Shown one piece after another: positions 15,321 to 24,700 of a stretch of 36,637 nt of DNA. The position numbers and the translations under genes are program-made. Positions within the stretch are counted from its first letter, which is position 1. Every line of letters begins with the position of its first letter. Source of the stretch: CAYMST01 sp964393115 (GTDB lineage: Bacteria > Bacteroidota > Bacteroidia > Cytophagales > Cyclobacteriaceae); the NCBI GenBank assembly GCA_964393115.1, contig CAYMST010000016.1:1-36637 (forward strand). The letters run 5' to 3'. Below the pieces are notes generated by a model. The model ran no database searches and had not been told where the DNA came from. It was given only the letters and a program-made list of their open reading frames with translations.

Positions 15321-17882
15321 TTATTCAATAATAAGCTTCTTCGTCTCTTCAAAACCATTGGCATTAATCTTTAGGAAATAGATGCCAGGAGTATAGTTGC
15401 TGAGGTCTATCGTTTTCTTTTTTGTGTTGATTCCAAAAGAACCTGATTCTCTCATTATTTCTCGACCCTGCATGTCTTGAAGAACTATGTGAAGAACTCT
15501 TTCTTCGTCAATTAAATACTTGAGGGTTGCATGATCTTGTGATGGATTGGGATATAGTATGAAACGTTCATTTCGTTGAGTTTCTGTAGAAGATGATTCA
15601 TTATATCTTGCCATTGAAGCGTTTTGATCGTAACAATTACCAGTTACAAAAACCTCTTCAGAAGATCCAAAGCCCTGTGGTTTTGATACAGGATGTCCAA
15701 CAATGGACGCTCTAAATTCTAAATCATCATGACCTTTGACATGAAAACCAGGCTTTAACGTTATGGTTCGTCCCGCTCTAGCAAAAACGCTCGAATTAGA
15801 AGGCAAAGACAATGTCATATCTAGCCTGCTGGCTTTATTTGTCACACTATTGTCATAGATTAATTGCTCGGTAGGAGAATCTAAAAAATCACTATATAAA
15901 AAGCCCAAAATATCATCATATTCGGCGTAAGGAGGCATCGTAAAAATACTAGCAGTATAATCTTCAGGATTTAAACCCGAAGGATCAAATTCAACAGCAT
16001 AACTGTTCTTATAATAATAGTTGTTTTCAAATAATGCAACAACCGATACTGAAATCTCTGTGTATCGGTAGGGTACATTGATAGCTGCGCCTCTAAAATC
16101 TTTAATATCAAAGTATCGTGAAGACAAAATAAGCGCATCATCTACGGAAAGATCTCCTTCAGGTCCGGTGAATTCATAATCTTCAATAAGATCGACAATA
16201 TCCATCACTCCTTTCTCTATTTCATGTTGCATAAGATTAAACCTATATTCACGTCTATCAGGTGCAATCAGAAAGGATTTTGAACTATACCTAGTATTCC
16301 AATCAACAAGATCCTTATTTCTAACCTTGGCCACAATAGCACATTGTATCGATACTGGTTTCGCTCCGATTAAGGAAGAGTACAATAGATTTAAGTCGTT
16401 ATCCACTTTAATTGACATATATTCTTGTCTATCATCACTGGCATTATATCCCTCTTCATCATCCAACTTCCTATCATATATCAACCTTTTGAATCGAGGA
16501 GTTTCTTCCAGTATACAGCTCCCCATCGAACAACTATAGTATGGAATTTTATTATTATTAAAATCGACGTTAGAGTAAGTAGCTCCTGGTATAATAAACT
16601 CAATGTCTGGACCGCTAAAGTCAGTATTAATGGTGCCACTAGCACTGAACGAGTATCTAGAATACTTAATTTCTGGAGGTGTTTCAGTAAAAAAACCACT
16701 AATTGCATCCAAAGCAGAAAGTGCTGTGTTTACATAAGGCAATACATCGCCTATGCCTTTCAAGGCATTGACAAGTTTTTCCTTTCCTTTAGACATTTCC
16801 CCAAAAACTTTAAGTGTGGAGCTACTTTCAATGACACTTCTTCCAATTTTACCAGAAACTTTCTCCTCTATATCAACAAGGGTTTTCAACGAGTTTTTTT
16901 CAACATGACTGGTTAATTGCTCAAAACTCTTCACTACAGAAGCTGATCCTTTCGCTATTGAACTGACCCCTTCAAGGGGGTTATTTCTAACGGAGTAGGA
17001 AAAAGATTCATCCTCTAAATCACACAAGTCTCCATTGTCTGGATCGAACGTACAACTTCTGCCGTCTATATTCAATTCTAGTAACGCTGTTTTACTAGCA
17101 TAAATCCTTATGTTTAACCTTAAATCATGATAACTTCTGTTTGTACCAAGTGAAGTATTGCCCAAATCAGGGTCCAAACCAATATGAAAATCCCCAGCAA
17201 TCCAACCGTTATCAGGTAAGTCCCCAATGGTAATTGAATTTCGGCCTATTTCATCATCGTAGTCTCCGTTTCTAATAGCCTTTAGTGATGGTGCATATTG
17301 AAACGCATTTTGAAAAGCAAATGCAGGTTTATTACTGCTGGAACCAGGTCCATTTTCGTATTCCATCATCATAGTCACCCCATTGACTTCTGTTTCTCCT
17401 CCTCCTGGACTAACATTTATAAACACTCTCAAAACGCCCCTGATTTTATTGTAAAGAATAAATCTTGGACCAAAAATCGATCCCTCAAAAGCCTCAGGAT
17501 CATTTAGATCAGAATAACCAAAGTCCCTATAAACCAATTCCCAACCGAGACTCGGCAAATAATCTTGCGACGAGCGTATATCATCTAACTTTTGATTTCC
17601 TTGCTGACCTGTAAATGGATTTGCTACTATACTATAGAAATCTCTTGATTTTCGGTAGGCCCACATGTAGCAAAAATCAACATCCCATTGTTCATCTGGT
17701 ATTGCTTCTTTCGGCCACCATTTCCATGAAGCATAACCCAAATCCAATAGTGGGTTATTTCTGAGTTCATCTTGGCTAAAATTACAGTCAATATCCGTAC
17801 CAATGGACAATATAGGATGACCAATAAGTAATGCTACAATAACAAGCCTTTGGGTATATTTCATAATTTCGTATCTATTCAT
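15321..17882 (-). CDS. Large T9SS-secreted protein of unknown function
   Basis: The 853-residue product has an N-terminal signal peptide; it may start at 17882 or at the ATG at 17864 (MKYTQRLVIVALLIG). The C-terminal 83 residues are a type A T9SS sorting domain: RFILYPNPS, ATLKYLIDEE, GREI, TPGIYFLKIN, and a basic-hydrophobic end KKLIIE. Just before it (about 702-728) is the RTITLKPGFHVKGHDDLEFRA motif often seen ahead of T9SS domains in this phylum. Residues 30-700 are not recognised; an early DVDFCYMWAYRKSRDFY region and a paired-Cys stretch (YYSCSMGSCIL) are the notable marks. It is exported through the outer membrane and either released or anchored. Its likely operon partner is the fibre-like protein downstream. 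Confidence 0.8.
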   Translation of the reverse strand: MNRYEIMKYTQRLVIVALLIGHPILSIGTDIDCNFSQDELRNNPLLDLGYASWKWWPKEAIPDEQWDVDFCYMWAYRKSRDFYSIVANPFTGQQGNQKLDDIRSSQDYLPSLGWELVYRDFGYSDLNDPEAFEGSIFGPRFILYNKIRGVLRVFINVSPGGGETEVNGVTMMMEYENGPGSSSNKPAFAFQNAFQYAPSLKAIRNGDYDDEIGRNSITIGDLPDNGWIAGDFHIGLDPDLGNTSLGTNRSYHDLRLNIRIYASKTALLELNIDGRSCTFDPDNGDLCDLEDESFSYSVRNNPLEGVSSIAKGSASVVKSFEQLTSHVEKNSLKTLVDIEEKVSGKIGRSVIESSSTLKVFGEMSKGKEKLVNALKGIGDVLPYVNTALSALDAISGFFTETPPEIKYSRYSFSASGTINTDFSGPDIEFIIPGATYSNVDFNNNKIPYYSCSMGSCILEETPRFKRLIYDRKLDDEEGYNASDDRQEYMSIKVDNDLNLLYSSLIGAKPVSIQCAIVAKVRNKDLVDWNTRYSSKSFLIAPDRREYRFNLMQHEIEKGVMDIVDLIEDYEFTGPEGDLSVDDALILSSRYFDIKDFRGAAINVPYRYTEISVSVVALFENNYYYKNSYAVEFDPSGLNPEDYTASIFTMPPYAEYDDILGFLYSDFLDSPTEQLIYDNSVTNKASRLDMTLSLPSNSSVFARAGRTITLKPGFHVKGHDDLEFRASIVGHPVSKPQGFGSSEEVFVTGNCYDQNASMARYNESSSTETQRNERFILYPNPSQDHATLKYLIDEERVLHIVLQDMQGREIMRESGSFGINTKKKTIDLSNYTPGIYFLKINANGFEETKKLIIE

Positions 17883-18229
17883 AACAGTATCTGGCCTTTA
17901 ATTCTTTCTTTACAATCGATGAAAATCAGCTATCCTACAAGATTTCTCCTTAAATATACTTCTAGTCTCGAGGGCAAAAGATGACCAAATCTAATACCAA
18001 ATTACTTCATAAGAAACCGGGACTAACTTTTTAGAATAATTGCTGTATTCCGTCAAATCAGTGGGTGTTCGAGACTAATCTCTAAAGCCATTATTGGGGT
18101 AAATATTTTATTCATTTAGGAATTAAAGCATCTTAATAACGATGATCATCATTAAGATACTTTTAGGAGTTTTAGTATCCTTTTGTTGGATCGATTCCTA
18201 GGTGGGGACCCTTTAAACCAGACCGTTTT
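17883..18229. other. Gene-free spacer
   Basis: No credible gene. It holds the presumed promoter of the 853-residue protein at its left end and a hairpin at 18130-18158 that probably ends the M23 peptidase transcript. Confidence 0.5.
18130..18158 (-). terminator. Hairpin downstream of the M23 peptidase gene
   Basis: Arms atcttaat and attaagat (8 bp) enclose a 13-nt segment that itself contains the palindrome gatgatcatc. It lies about 70 bp after the M23 stop; a T-rich stretch follows on the minus strand. Confidence 0.4.
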
Positions 18230-18757
18230 CTATCTCAATTTCGCTTCGTTTAAGTAAGGAATTGGATTTAGGTAAAACATCTTTTTCCAACCTTGCATGG
18301 AGTCATCAATCTTCCAGAAGTACGGTATCAACGTTACTATGGAATAGTGCAAATGAACTGGCTTTCCTTTTGCATTTCCACTATCACCGACGGTACCGAT
18401 TTTAGCATTTCTATTTGTCCACCCTAAAGAGGCGTTGATCCGATCTAAGTGAGCCAAATAATGTAGTCTCCATTTCGGGCCAAGGATCACGATTGCCTTA
18501 CCTCCCATAGATATCTCTCCTGTGTATACTACCAGACCTGAAACTGGTGAATTTAAGTTTGTTCCTTTTTTTGCAAAAATATCAACGCCTTTGTGTGTCC
18601 CGGACTTTCCCCACGGTGCGTACCAAAAAGACTCTTGATTATAGTCATTTCTTCTCGCATGCTCTACCGGCATGGAGAAATGCTGGGGTATGAGAAGAAC
18701 AAGGACCACGATTGGTATGACTAGCAATATTAGCTTTACTCCTCTTTTTTCGATCAT
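18230..18757 (-). CDS. M23-family metallopeptidase (LytM-like), membrane anchored
   Basis: The 175-residue product has one N-terminal hydrophobic helix (about 8-24, VKLILLVIPIVVLVLLIP), acting as a signal anchor, then a short M23 peptidase domain. Zinc-binding and catalytic motifs are present: HKGVD (His55, Asp59), a His near 103 in HYLAHLD, and HLH (135-137). The domain is complete, including the GTVGDSGNAKG turn before the last His pair. M23 enzymes cut peptide cross-links in peptidoglycan. It lacks the long coiled coil or LysM repeats of larger family members, so it is a minimal form. Site of action: periplasm. Confidence 0.9.
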   Translation of the reverse strand: MIEKRGVKLILLVIPIVVLVLLIPQHFSMPVEHARRNDYNQESFWYAPWGKSGTHKGVDIFAKKGTNLNSPVSGLVVYTGEISMGGKAIVILGPKWRLHYLAHLDRINASLGWTNRNAKIGTVGDSGNAKGKPVHLHYSIVTLIPYFWKIDDSMQGWKKMFYLNPIPYLNEAKLR

Positions 18758-18835
18758 AGATTTGAACTAACTTAATATTTTCTAGATAAAACTCATTGTT
18801 CTTCAGGATGATATAAAATATTCGGTATAATACAA

Positions 18836-19954
18836 CTAATCTTTCTTCAGTTTAAATAGCACAGCAAGGTTAACTGTGTTGAATTGTGAATCACTTAGGT
18901 CAAAATCATCCAAATCTCCTGGTAATCCAAACTCTCTTTTATAGGTTAGGTTTATTCTCCCCCCATTAGTTAAACTAAAGGTGAGTCCCCCTTTTAATGC
19001 ATACCGAAACCCTAAACCTCCTTGGGTATTTCCAGTGGAACCAAAAATACTTAATCCGCCACCTATTATTGGGCCTACTTTTTTATAGTTACTGAAATAA
19101 TTTATCATTAATGGAATCTTTACAAAAGAGTACTTTTCAGTGACGTATCGACCAACATTAAAGGACTCTCCTTCATATTGATAAAAATGAAGGCCTGATT
19201 CTAAATAGACTTTTTCATTTTGTCTCGGTAACCAAACAAAAACACTGAGTCCAGGATCAAAAACATAGCTAGGTGACACTCCCTGCTCTCTAACATATCT
19301 AGATACCCCCGAGTTTACTCCAAGGAAAACCCTGCCCTTTGGGAGAACTCTGGAATACACTATACATTCTTCGTCCTCACAAACCGTATTATGATAGTCC
19401 TGAACGAGATTAATTAAGTTATCGTAACCCGGTTTTTTAACGTTATCAATTTTAGAATCGATGTGCTCACTACTACTCATGTAATGCTTTAGTACACCAT
19501 AATGTAGCGTGGAACGATATAGCCTCTTTACGTTAGAACCTGGAGACGATACGTACTTCTCAGAATATGGAACTTCCGCAAGTGGTTCTTTTTCTTTCTC
19601 TAGGTAATAGCGATGGTTTTTACCATTTTTAACCTTTCGACGGTACAGGTCTACCTCGCCATTTAATAGAAATTCTAAAAACACCGATTCACCATCTACT
19701 TGCTTTGAAACAAAATATTTACCGTCATTGAATCGATATCCAAGAATTTGATTGGGGGTATATTCTCTTAGTTCGCCATCCCTTGTTTGAAATTTGCACT
19801 TGGTAGAAAGTATCCTTTCTTTAGTGAAATCAACTTTCCCTAAAAGTGTATCTCCTGAGTTAAGAATTACAAATCCAGGACGAAAATCACGCTGTGCAAA
19901 TGCAGAAAAGAAAGCACATAAAGTCAATAATGAAGCAATAGAAAATTTGTTCAT
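18836..19954 (-). CDS. Outer-membrane beta-barrel protein of unknown function
   Basis: The 372-residue product has a signal peptide (1-20, ending AFA). Residues 21-180 are a mixed region with GFVILNSGDTLLGKVDF and a paired-Cys segment (VCEDEECIV). From about residue 200 the sequence has the alternating pattern of a small barrel: RVFLGVNSGVSRYV, LSVFVWLP, KVYLESGLHFYQY, VKIPLMINYFS, GPIIGGGLSIFG, LTFSLTNGGRINLTYKREFG, ending NLAVLFKLKKD. This is the layout of the PorT-like/outer-membrane beta-barrel families common in Bacteroidota. No enzymatic motif is seen. It is divergent from creD, and a good -7 box lies 40 bp upstream. Confidence 0.75.
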   Translation of the reverse strand: MNKFSIASLLTLCAFFSAFAQRDFRPGFVILNSGDTLLGKVDFTKERILSTKCKFQTRDGELREYTPNQILGYRFNDGKYFVSKQVDGESVFLEFLLNGEVDLYRRKVKNGKNHRYYLEKEKEPLAEVPYSEKYVSSPGSNVKRLYRSTLHYGVLKHYMSSSEHIDSKIDNVKKPGYDNLINLVQDYHNTVCEDEECIVYSRVLPKGRVFLGVNSGVSRYVREQGVSPSYVFDPGLSVFVWLPRQNEKVYLESGLHFYQYEGESFNVGRYVTEKYSFVKIPLMINYFSNYKKVGPIIGGGLSIFGSTGNTQGGLGFRYALKGGLTFSLTNGGRINLTYKREFGLPGDLDDFDLSDSQFNTVNLAVLFKLKKD

Positions 19955-19994
19955 TTGGTTTAATTAATAGTTCAGTTAAAACATTATTTGAATA

Positions 19995-20002
19995 CAAAGG
20001 TA
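19995..20002 (-). promoter_or_regulatory. Putative -7 box of the outer-membrane barrel gene
   Basis: The minus strand reads taccttTG, a full match to TAnnTTTG, 40 bp before the start codon at 19954. No clear -33 TTTG element is visible. Confidence 0.45.
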
Positions 20003-20136
20003 CTAATTAATTAAATCTACGATAGAACCACGCTACATCCATTAGCCGTTTGATGTTCATCTTGAGCAAATCAATACTATAACCTGAGAGTTGTTAAATT
20101 TTCTTAAACCCATTCAGATTCAAACTTTTATTGTTT

Positions 20137-20159
20137 TACTTTGTTTTTCAAAGTACTTT
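20137..20159. promoter_or_regulatory. Overlapping dyads upstream of creD, likely operator
   Basis: A perfect 7-bp inverted repeat (tactttg-ttttt-caaagta, 20137-20155) overlaps a 10-bp perfect palindrome (aaagtacttt, 20150-20159). The block ends 13 bp before the creD start. Position and symmetry point to a repressor or activator site over the promoter. Confidence 0.55.
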
Positions 20160-20172
20160 AATTTAATTATTC

Positions 20173-21522
20173 ATGAATTCTTCGAACACTACAGTCAACA
20201 AAATCAATCAGTTTTTTCGTCACTCGACCACCCTTAAGTTGGGGACCATTACCATCATGATGCTTTTGCTTATTATTCCAACTTCCATGATCGAATCCAT
20301 TATTTCTGAGCGACAATCACTCAGTGTAACCGCCATTGATGAGGTGAGCGCTAAATGGGCGAATGAGCAGCAACTTAATGGCCCCATTTTGAGTATCCCA
20401 TTATTGTATGAAAGAGCCACGGAAAAGCAAACCACTACATCAATCAAGTATTGGCATATACTACCGAACGAACTTACGATTGGTGGAGAAGTAGTCCCCA
20501 ATACGCTAAGGCGCGGTGTTTACGAAGTTGTCGTCTATAAGTCTAACCTTCAGGTATCAGGTAACTTCAAACTTCCTGAAGCACCAAAAGGTCAATACTT
20601 AAAAGCCGTGCAGTATGATAAAGCTTTTCTGACCATCGGAACCTCGGATCTCAGAGGTATTAAAAATAATGTAACAGTAAATTGGGGAGGTAAAAGATGT
20701 CCCGTAATTCCAGGTACTCGAGTAAAGGGACTTATTTCTACAGGAATTACTGTAACCGTACCCATGGCACAGTTAACCGCTGAAAAATCCATAAAATTCA
20801 ACTTTTCGCTAGACCTACGTGGAAGTAAAAGCCTTGCATTTACACCATTAGGCAGTACGACCAAGGTACACGTCTCGTCCACTTGGAAGTCTCCAAGTTT
20901 TAAAGGGAGTTTCTTACCAGATACGCGAGAAGTTAGTAAAGAAGGGTTTAATGCGTCTTGGTCGGTGCTTCAACTTAACCGCAACTTCGCACAGTCATGG
21001 ATTGGCAACGAAAGAGACATGAAAGAACAAATAACTACTTCTAATTTTGGTGTTGACCTTATTCTAGAGATGGATGATTACAAAAAGTCATTACGAACGA
21101 TCAAATACGCCATCATGACCATTGCTTTAACTTTTTTGACGTTCTTTTTAGTAGAAATATTGAATCATCGTAAAATTCATCCCTTTCAATATGCATTGGT
21201 TGGACTAGCCATTTGCTTGTTCTACACCTTACTAGTATCCATTTCAGAACTGTTGGACTTTAATGGAGCATATGCCTTATCTGCTGCAGCTATAGTCTCC
21301 ATGATCAGTCTTTATTCCATCAACATATTCAAATCAAAAAAGCTCACCTTATTACTTTCCGGTATCTTAAGTGCTATTTACTGCTTTCTATTTGTAACGC
21401 TACAACTCACTGATTATGCGTTGCTCTTAGGGAGTCTAGGGTTAACGGTAATTCTAGCCATATCGATGTATTTTACGCGCAATGTGGATTGGTATACCAT
21501 CGGAGTAAAACGTGAAGAGTAG
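20173..21522 (+). CDS. creD: CreD-family inner-membrane protein
   Basis: The 449-residue product has the full CreD layout and the usual length of about 450: one N-terminal membrane helix (about 22-42), a motif S-x-S-V-T-A-I-D-E-V-S-x-K-W right after it, a large beta-rich periplasmic part (about 45-305) and a C-terminal bundle of about five helices (306-440) ending RNVDWY. In enterobacteria CreD is a target of the CreBC regulon and its overproduction protects against envelope stress; the mechanism is not known. Many Bacteroidota creD genes sit beside a winged-helix regulator gene, but none is adjacent here, although an operator-like dyad stands before the start. Its 3' side carries the bidirectional-looking hairpin at 21660-21688. 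Confidence 0.9.
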   Translation: MNSSNTTVNKINQFFRHSTTLKLGTITIMMLLLIIPTSMIESIISERQSLSVTAIDEVSAKWANEQQLNGPILSIPLLYERATEKQTTTSIKYWHILPNELTIGGEVVPNTLRRGVYEVVVYKSNLQVSGNFKLPEAPKGQYLKAVQYDKAFLTIGTSDLRGIKNNVTVNWGGKRCPVIPGTRVKGLISTGITVTVPMAQLTAEKSIKFNFSLDLRGSKSLAFTPLGSTTKVHVSSTWKSPSFKGSFLPDTREVSKEGFNASWSVLQLNRNFAQSWIGNERDMKEQITTSNFGVDLILEMDDYKKSLRTIKYAIMTIALTFLTFFLVEILNHRKIHPFQYALVGLAICLFYTLLVSISELLDFNGAYALSAAAIVSMISLYSINIFKSKKLTLLLSGILSAIYCFLFVTLQLTDYALLLGSLGLTVILAISMYFTRNVDWYTIGVKREE

Positions 21523-21544
21523 AGCATAGGCGTTATTCGTATCT

Positions 21545-21616
21545 AAAATAATCTTAGGACCTGATCGCAAATCAAGTCATACATCTCTTTAGTGTAGTTA
21601 TCTTATGGATTCTATA
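21545..21616 (-). repeat. Dispersed repeat, divergent copy D
   Basis: The minus strand starts tatagaatccataagataa and continues tacactaaagag, which matches the first third of copies A-C well; the middle is diverged and the end (cctaagatt) only loosely resembles theirs. It lies between creD and the 1204-residue gene. Confidence 0.45.
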
Positions 21617-21659
21617 CCATTTAAGGATATTGGTCATAAGCAGCCAACCTTCAAATAAA

Positions 21660-21688
21660 AAAGGTAGCGTGCAAAGCACGCTACCTTT
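21660..21688 (-). terminator. Rho-independent terminator of the 1204-residue T9SS gene
   Basis: Perfect 13-bp GC-containing stem (core ggtagcgtgc / gcacgctacc) with a 3-nt loop, followed on the minus strand by a T-run. It lies 30 bp after the stop codon of the 1204-residue gene and may also stop transcription arriving from creD. Confidence 0.85.
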
Positions 21689-21717
21689 GTACTAATGTCA
21701 ACAAAAATAAATTACGA

Positions 21718-24700
21718 TCAATCAATCACTAATCGCAATGTCTTTTGATCACTGGAGATCACATGATAAAGTCCAGCTTTCAGATCTGATATATCTACAA
21801 ATTTCGATTGTGTCACTGTTTTCACTTTTACACCAAGGCTGTTATAGATCGCTCCAGTAAATAGCTTACTAAAGTTCACTACACTTCTTGCTGGATTTGG
21901 ATACAACGTAAGTGCCGATGCATCAACGGACGATGTGCTGCCAAATCGAGCATTACCTGCGCTTGATACCATTATCTTATCAATGTCAGGTGCTGCATCT
22001 GTGTTGTTGAAGAACTTAATCGTATTACTTCCAGCATTTAGGCTCACCGTAAGGCTGTACGAATCCACCGTATTCCAATCTCCTGAGTTAACACTTCTGG
22101 CGACAGCTGATCCGCCATTTACACTCATGGAAATAGTTCTTGTGTTACCACTGATGTAATCCACTTGAAGCGTATAGTCTCCAGCGCATGGAACCATGAT
22201 ATTATTTATTTCTAAATAATCATTTGACGACTTTCCTAGGTATCCAACAACAGTACCTCCTGATGCTGCAGATTTATTATTCAAGCGAGCCGTTCCGTTC
22301 AACGTATTATCACCAGCTTCTGCTTCTTTCATCATACTAAAGCCGTCACAGTCGTCAACATCGACATATGTCGCCGTTACCGTAATGTTGGACGCTGGCA
22401 TAGTAACTGTTGTAGTAGGATCATTCACATCTGCTACTCCTGCTGTAGCTCCGGTCCATCTATCAAATTCCTGTCCACTTGGAGCCATATCAGCTGATAT
22501 ATTGACGACTTCACCAGCCTCGTAGTTTCCATCCCCGCTACCATTACTCACCGTAAGGGTATACTCCATTGGAGGCGCTGTGGTCCCAGTTGTTTCGATA
22601 TCTACGTAGCTTATCTTAGGATTCGAGGATCCTGATCCCGGACTGATCGTTAATCTACCGTCTGTAACTTGTACCACGACATTTGTATAGATGTCAATAT
22701 TATCTTGACCGTCTGGATCAGTAACCATCACTCCCTCTACATTAAGCGTATTTACTTGATCGGTATATTGAAGGTCAGCACATCCGATTTCAAGGCTATA
22801 AGTTCCGTTAGGAACACTGATCTCCCAAGTTCTATTACCATTTTTAGCCATGTGGTTGAATGTTCTTAACTTCATCTCAGCACTACCACTTCTCTGACGA
22901 GCATTGTTGTTAGCGCCGCCAAGCCATCCAAATGTAAATCCGCTTCTACTACCATAGGCTTGTCCTCTATCACGTATGTATCCAGAAGGAACCGCTGATC
23001 CTGACGGCTGGAAGTTTATTTTAACCAATACCTCACCTCCTGCCGGTGGTAGGTCTTTATACGTGGCAGAAACCGTGGCATCTGAAGCTCCCATGGTAAT
23101 AGAAGTAGTTGGATCGCTCACATCAGCTACACCAGAAACATCTCCGGTCCAAGCGTCGAACTCCTGACCTGCAGGGGCCATGTCTGCAGTAATGTTGACA
23201 ACCATTCCTGCCTCATAGTCACCATCACCGATACCCTGGTTAACAGTTAACATGAAAGTAACAGGTGGTAAATCTCTGTAGGTTGCTGTAATAGATACAT
23301 CACTTGCTGGCATTGTCAGCGTGGTGGATGCAGCGCTAACATCAGCTATGCCGGAAACGTCTCCTGTCCACATGTCAAATTCCTGACCTGCTGGAGCCGA
23401 TGCCGAGGAGATATTCACAACAGCACCTGCTAGATAGTCACCATCTCCATCACCACTTGTAACGCTTAAAGTATACGTCTCTGGGTCCGGATCTGGTGTA
23501 CCATTAGTAAGCATGACCGTTATCTGATCTATATCCGGACAAGAACCACCATCGTTGTAAAACTTCAATGTGTTATTTCCTTGGTTCAAGGATATCGTCT
23601 CGCTAAAACTAGAAACCGTTTGCCAGCCACCTGAGTTAACAGATCGAGTAAAGGTATCACCACCATTTACATCGACATAAAGCGTTCTTGTTTCACCACT
23701 AATAAAATCTACCTCTAGATTGTAATCTCCACCACAAGGTACGTTGATGTTATTGATCTCTAGATAATTGTTCGCGCCTTGTCCTATATAGCCAATTACT
23801 ACTCCACCAGAAGCAGCCGATTTATTGTTCGTCCTGGCAGTACCACTCCTGGTATTGTCTCCAGCCTCTGCTTCTTTTGATAAACTAAATGCGTTACAGT
23901 CTGCTGGAGTTACCGCTCTGTACGTAGCTGAGATGGTCGCATCTGCCTCAGGCATAGTTAAAATCGTATTGGGGGAATTTAAATTCGCTATTCCAGACGT
24001 CTCCCCAGTCCAAGCGTCAAATATTTGTCCCACTGGAGCAGGAGCTGCAGCTATAGACACACTTGTGCCAGCGGTATACAAACCGCCTCCGGTACCACCG
24101 TTGACCGTAAGGGTGTATATAGGATCATTAGAGTCCCCAAATGGTGGTGCCAAAGGTGCTCTTGGAGTTCCTCCTCCACCTATTGAATTCGGACCATTGT
24201 TGTCTACTACATGAAGCGCCGTAAAGACATCTATGATATCACGTCCCCAATCAGAATTCTGTGTTCCGTTGTTAGGTTTGAAATCAAATGGATAACCATA
24301 TTCATCTTCAAACTCATCAATTACTCTTCCCTCAGGACTCCACTCAGTAGCGATAGCATAAATATCCCAGCATGTATTATCTACGATATACCCACCATAA
24401 TCTTGAAGAGCTCGCGCAATTATTCTACCTGGCTCGGTTCTTAAGCCATTAACATTAAAATCTGGTTTCAACGCCATAAGTGATCCCATCTGGAAAAACT
24501 CCTTGTTACCGGCATAGTTATCACATCCTGAGTATGCTGCCCCAGCATCAGCCTTAACAGCGGGCCATCGATAACCTCTCTTACCATCATTCTCATTTCT
24601 GTCATAATAGTAATATAAGATACTCCACACTTCCACCTTCAAGGCGTGTTTAATCACGGAACCTGGTAGCAGTTCACCCATTCTGATAGCACCACCTATA

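Noticed and set aside
16425..16916. Plus-strand 163-codon frame opposite the 853-residue gene
   Set aside because: Antisense shadow; the minus-strand gene has a signal peptide and T9SS domain in a single long frame across it.
22366..24117. Spaced repeats suggesting a CRISPR-like or satellite array
   Set aside because: The repeats are about 200 bp, irregularly spaced, in frame, and encode homologous protein domains.
23825..24214. Plus-strand 129-codon frame opposite the 1204-residue gene
   Set aside because: It is an antisense shadow of the repeat and CBM6-like coding sequence, with no independent support.
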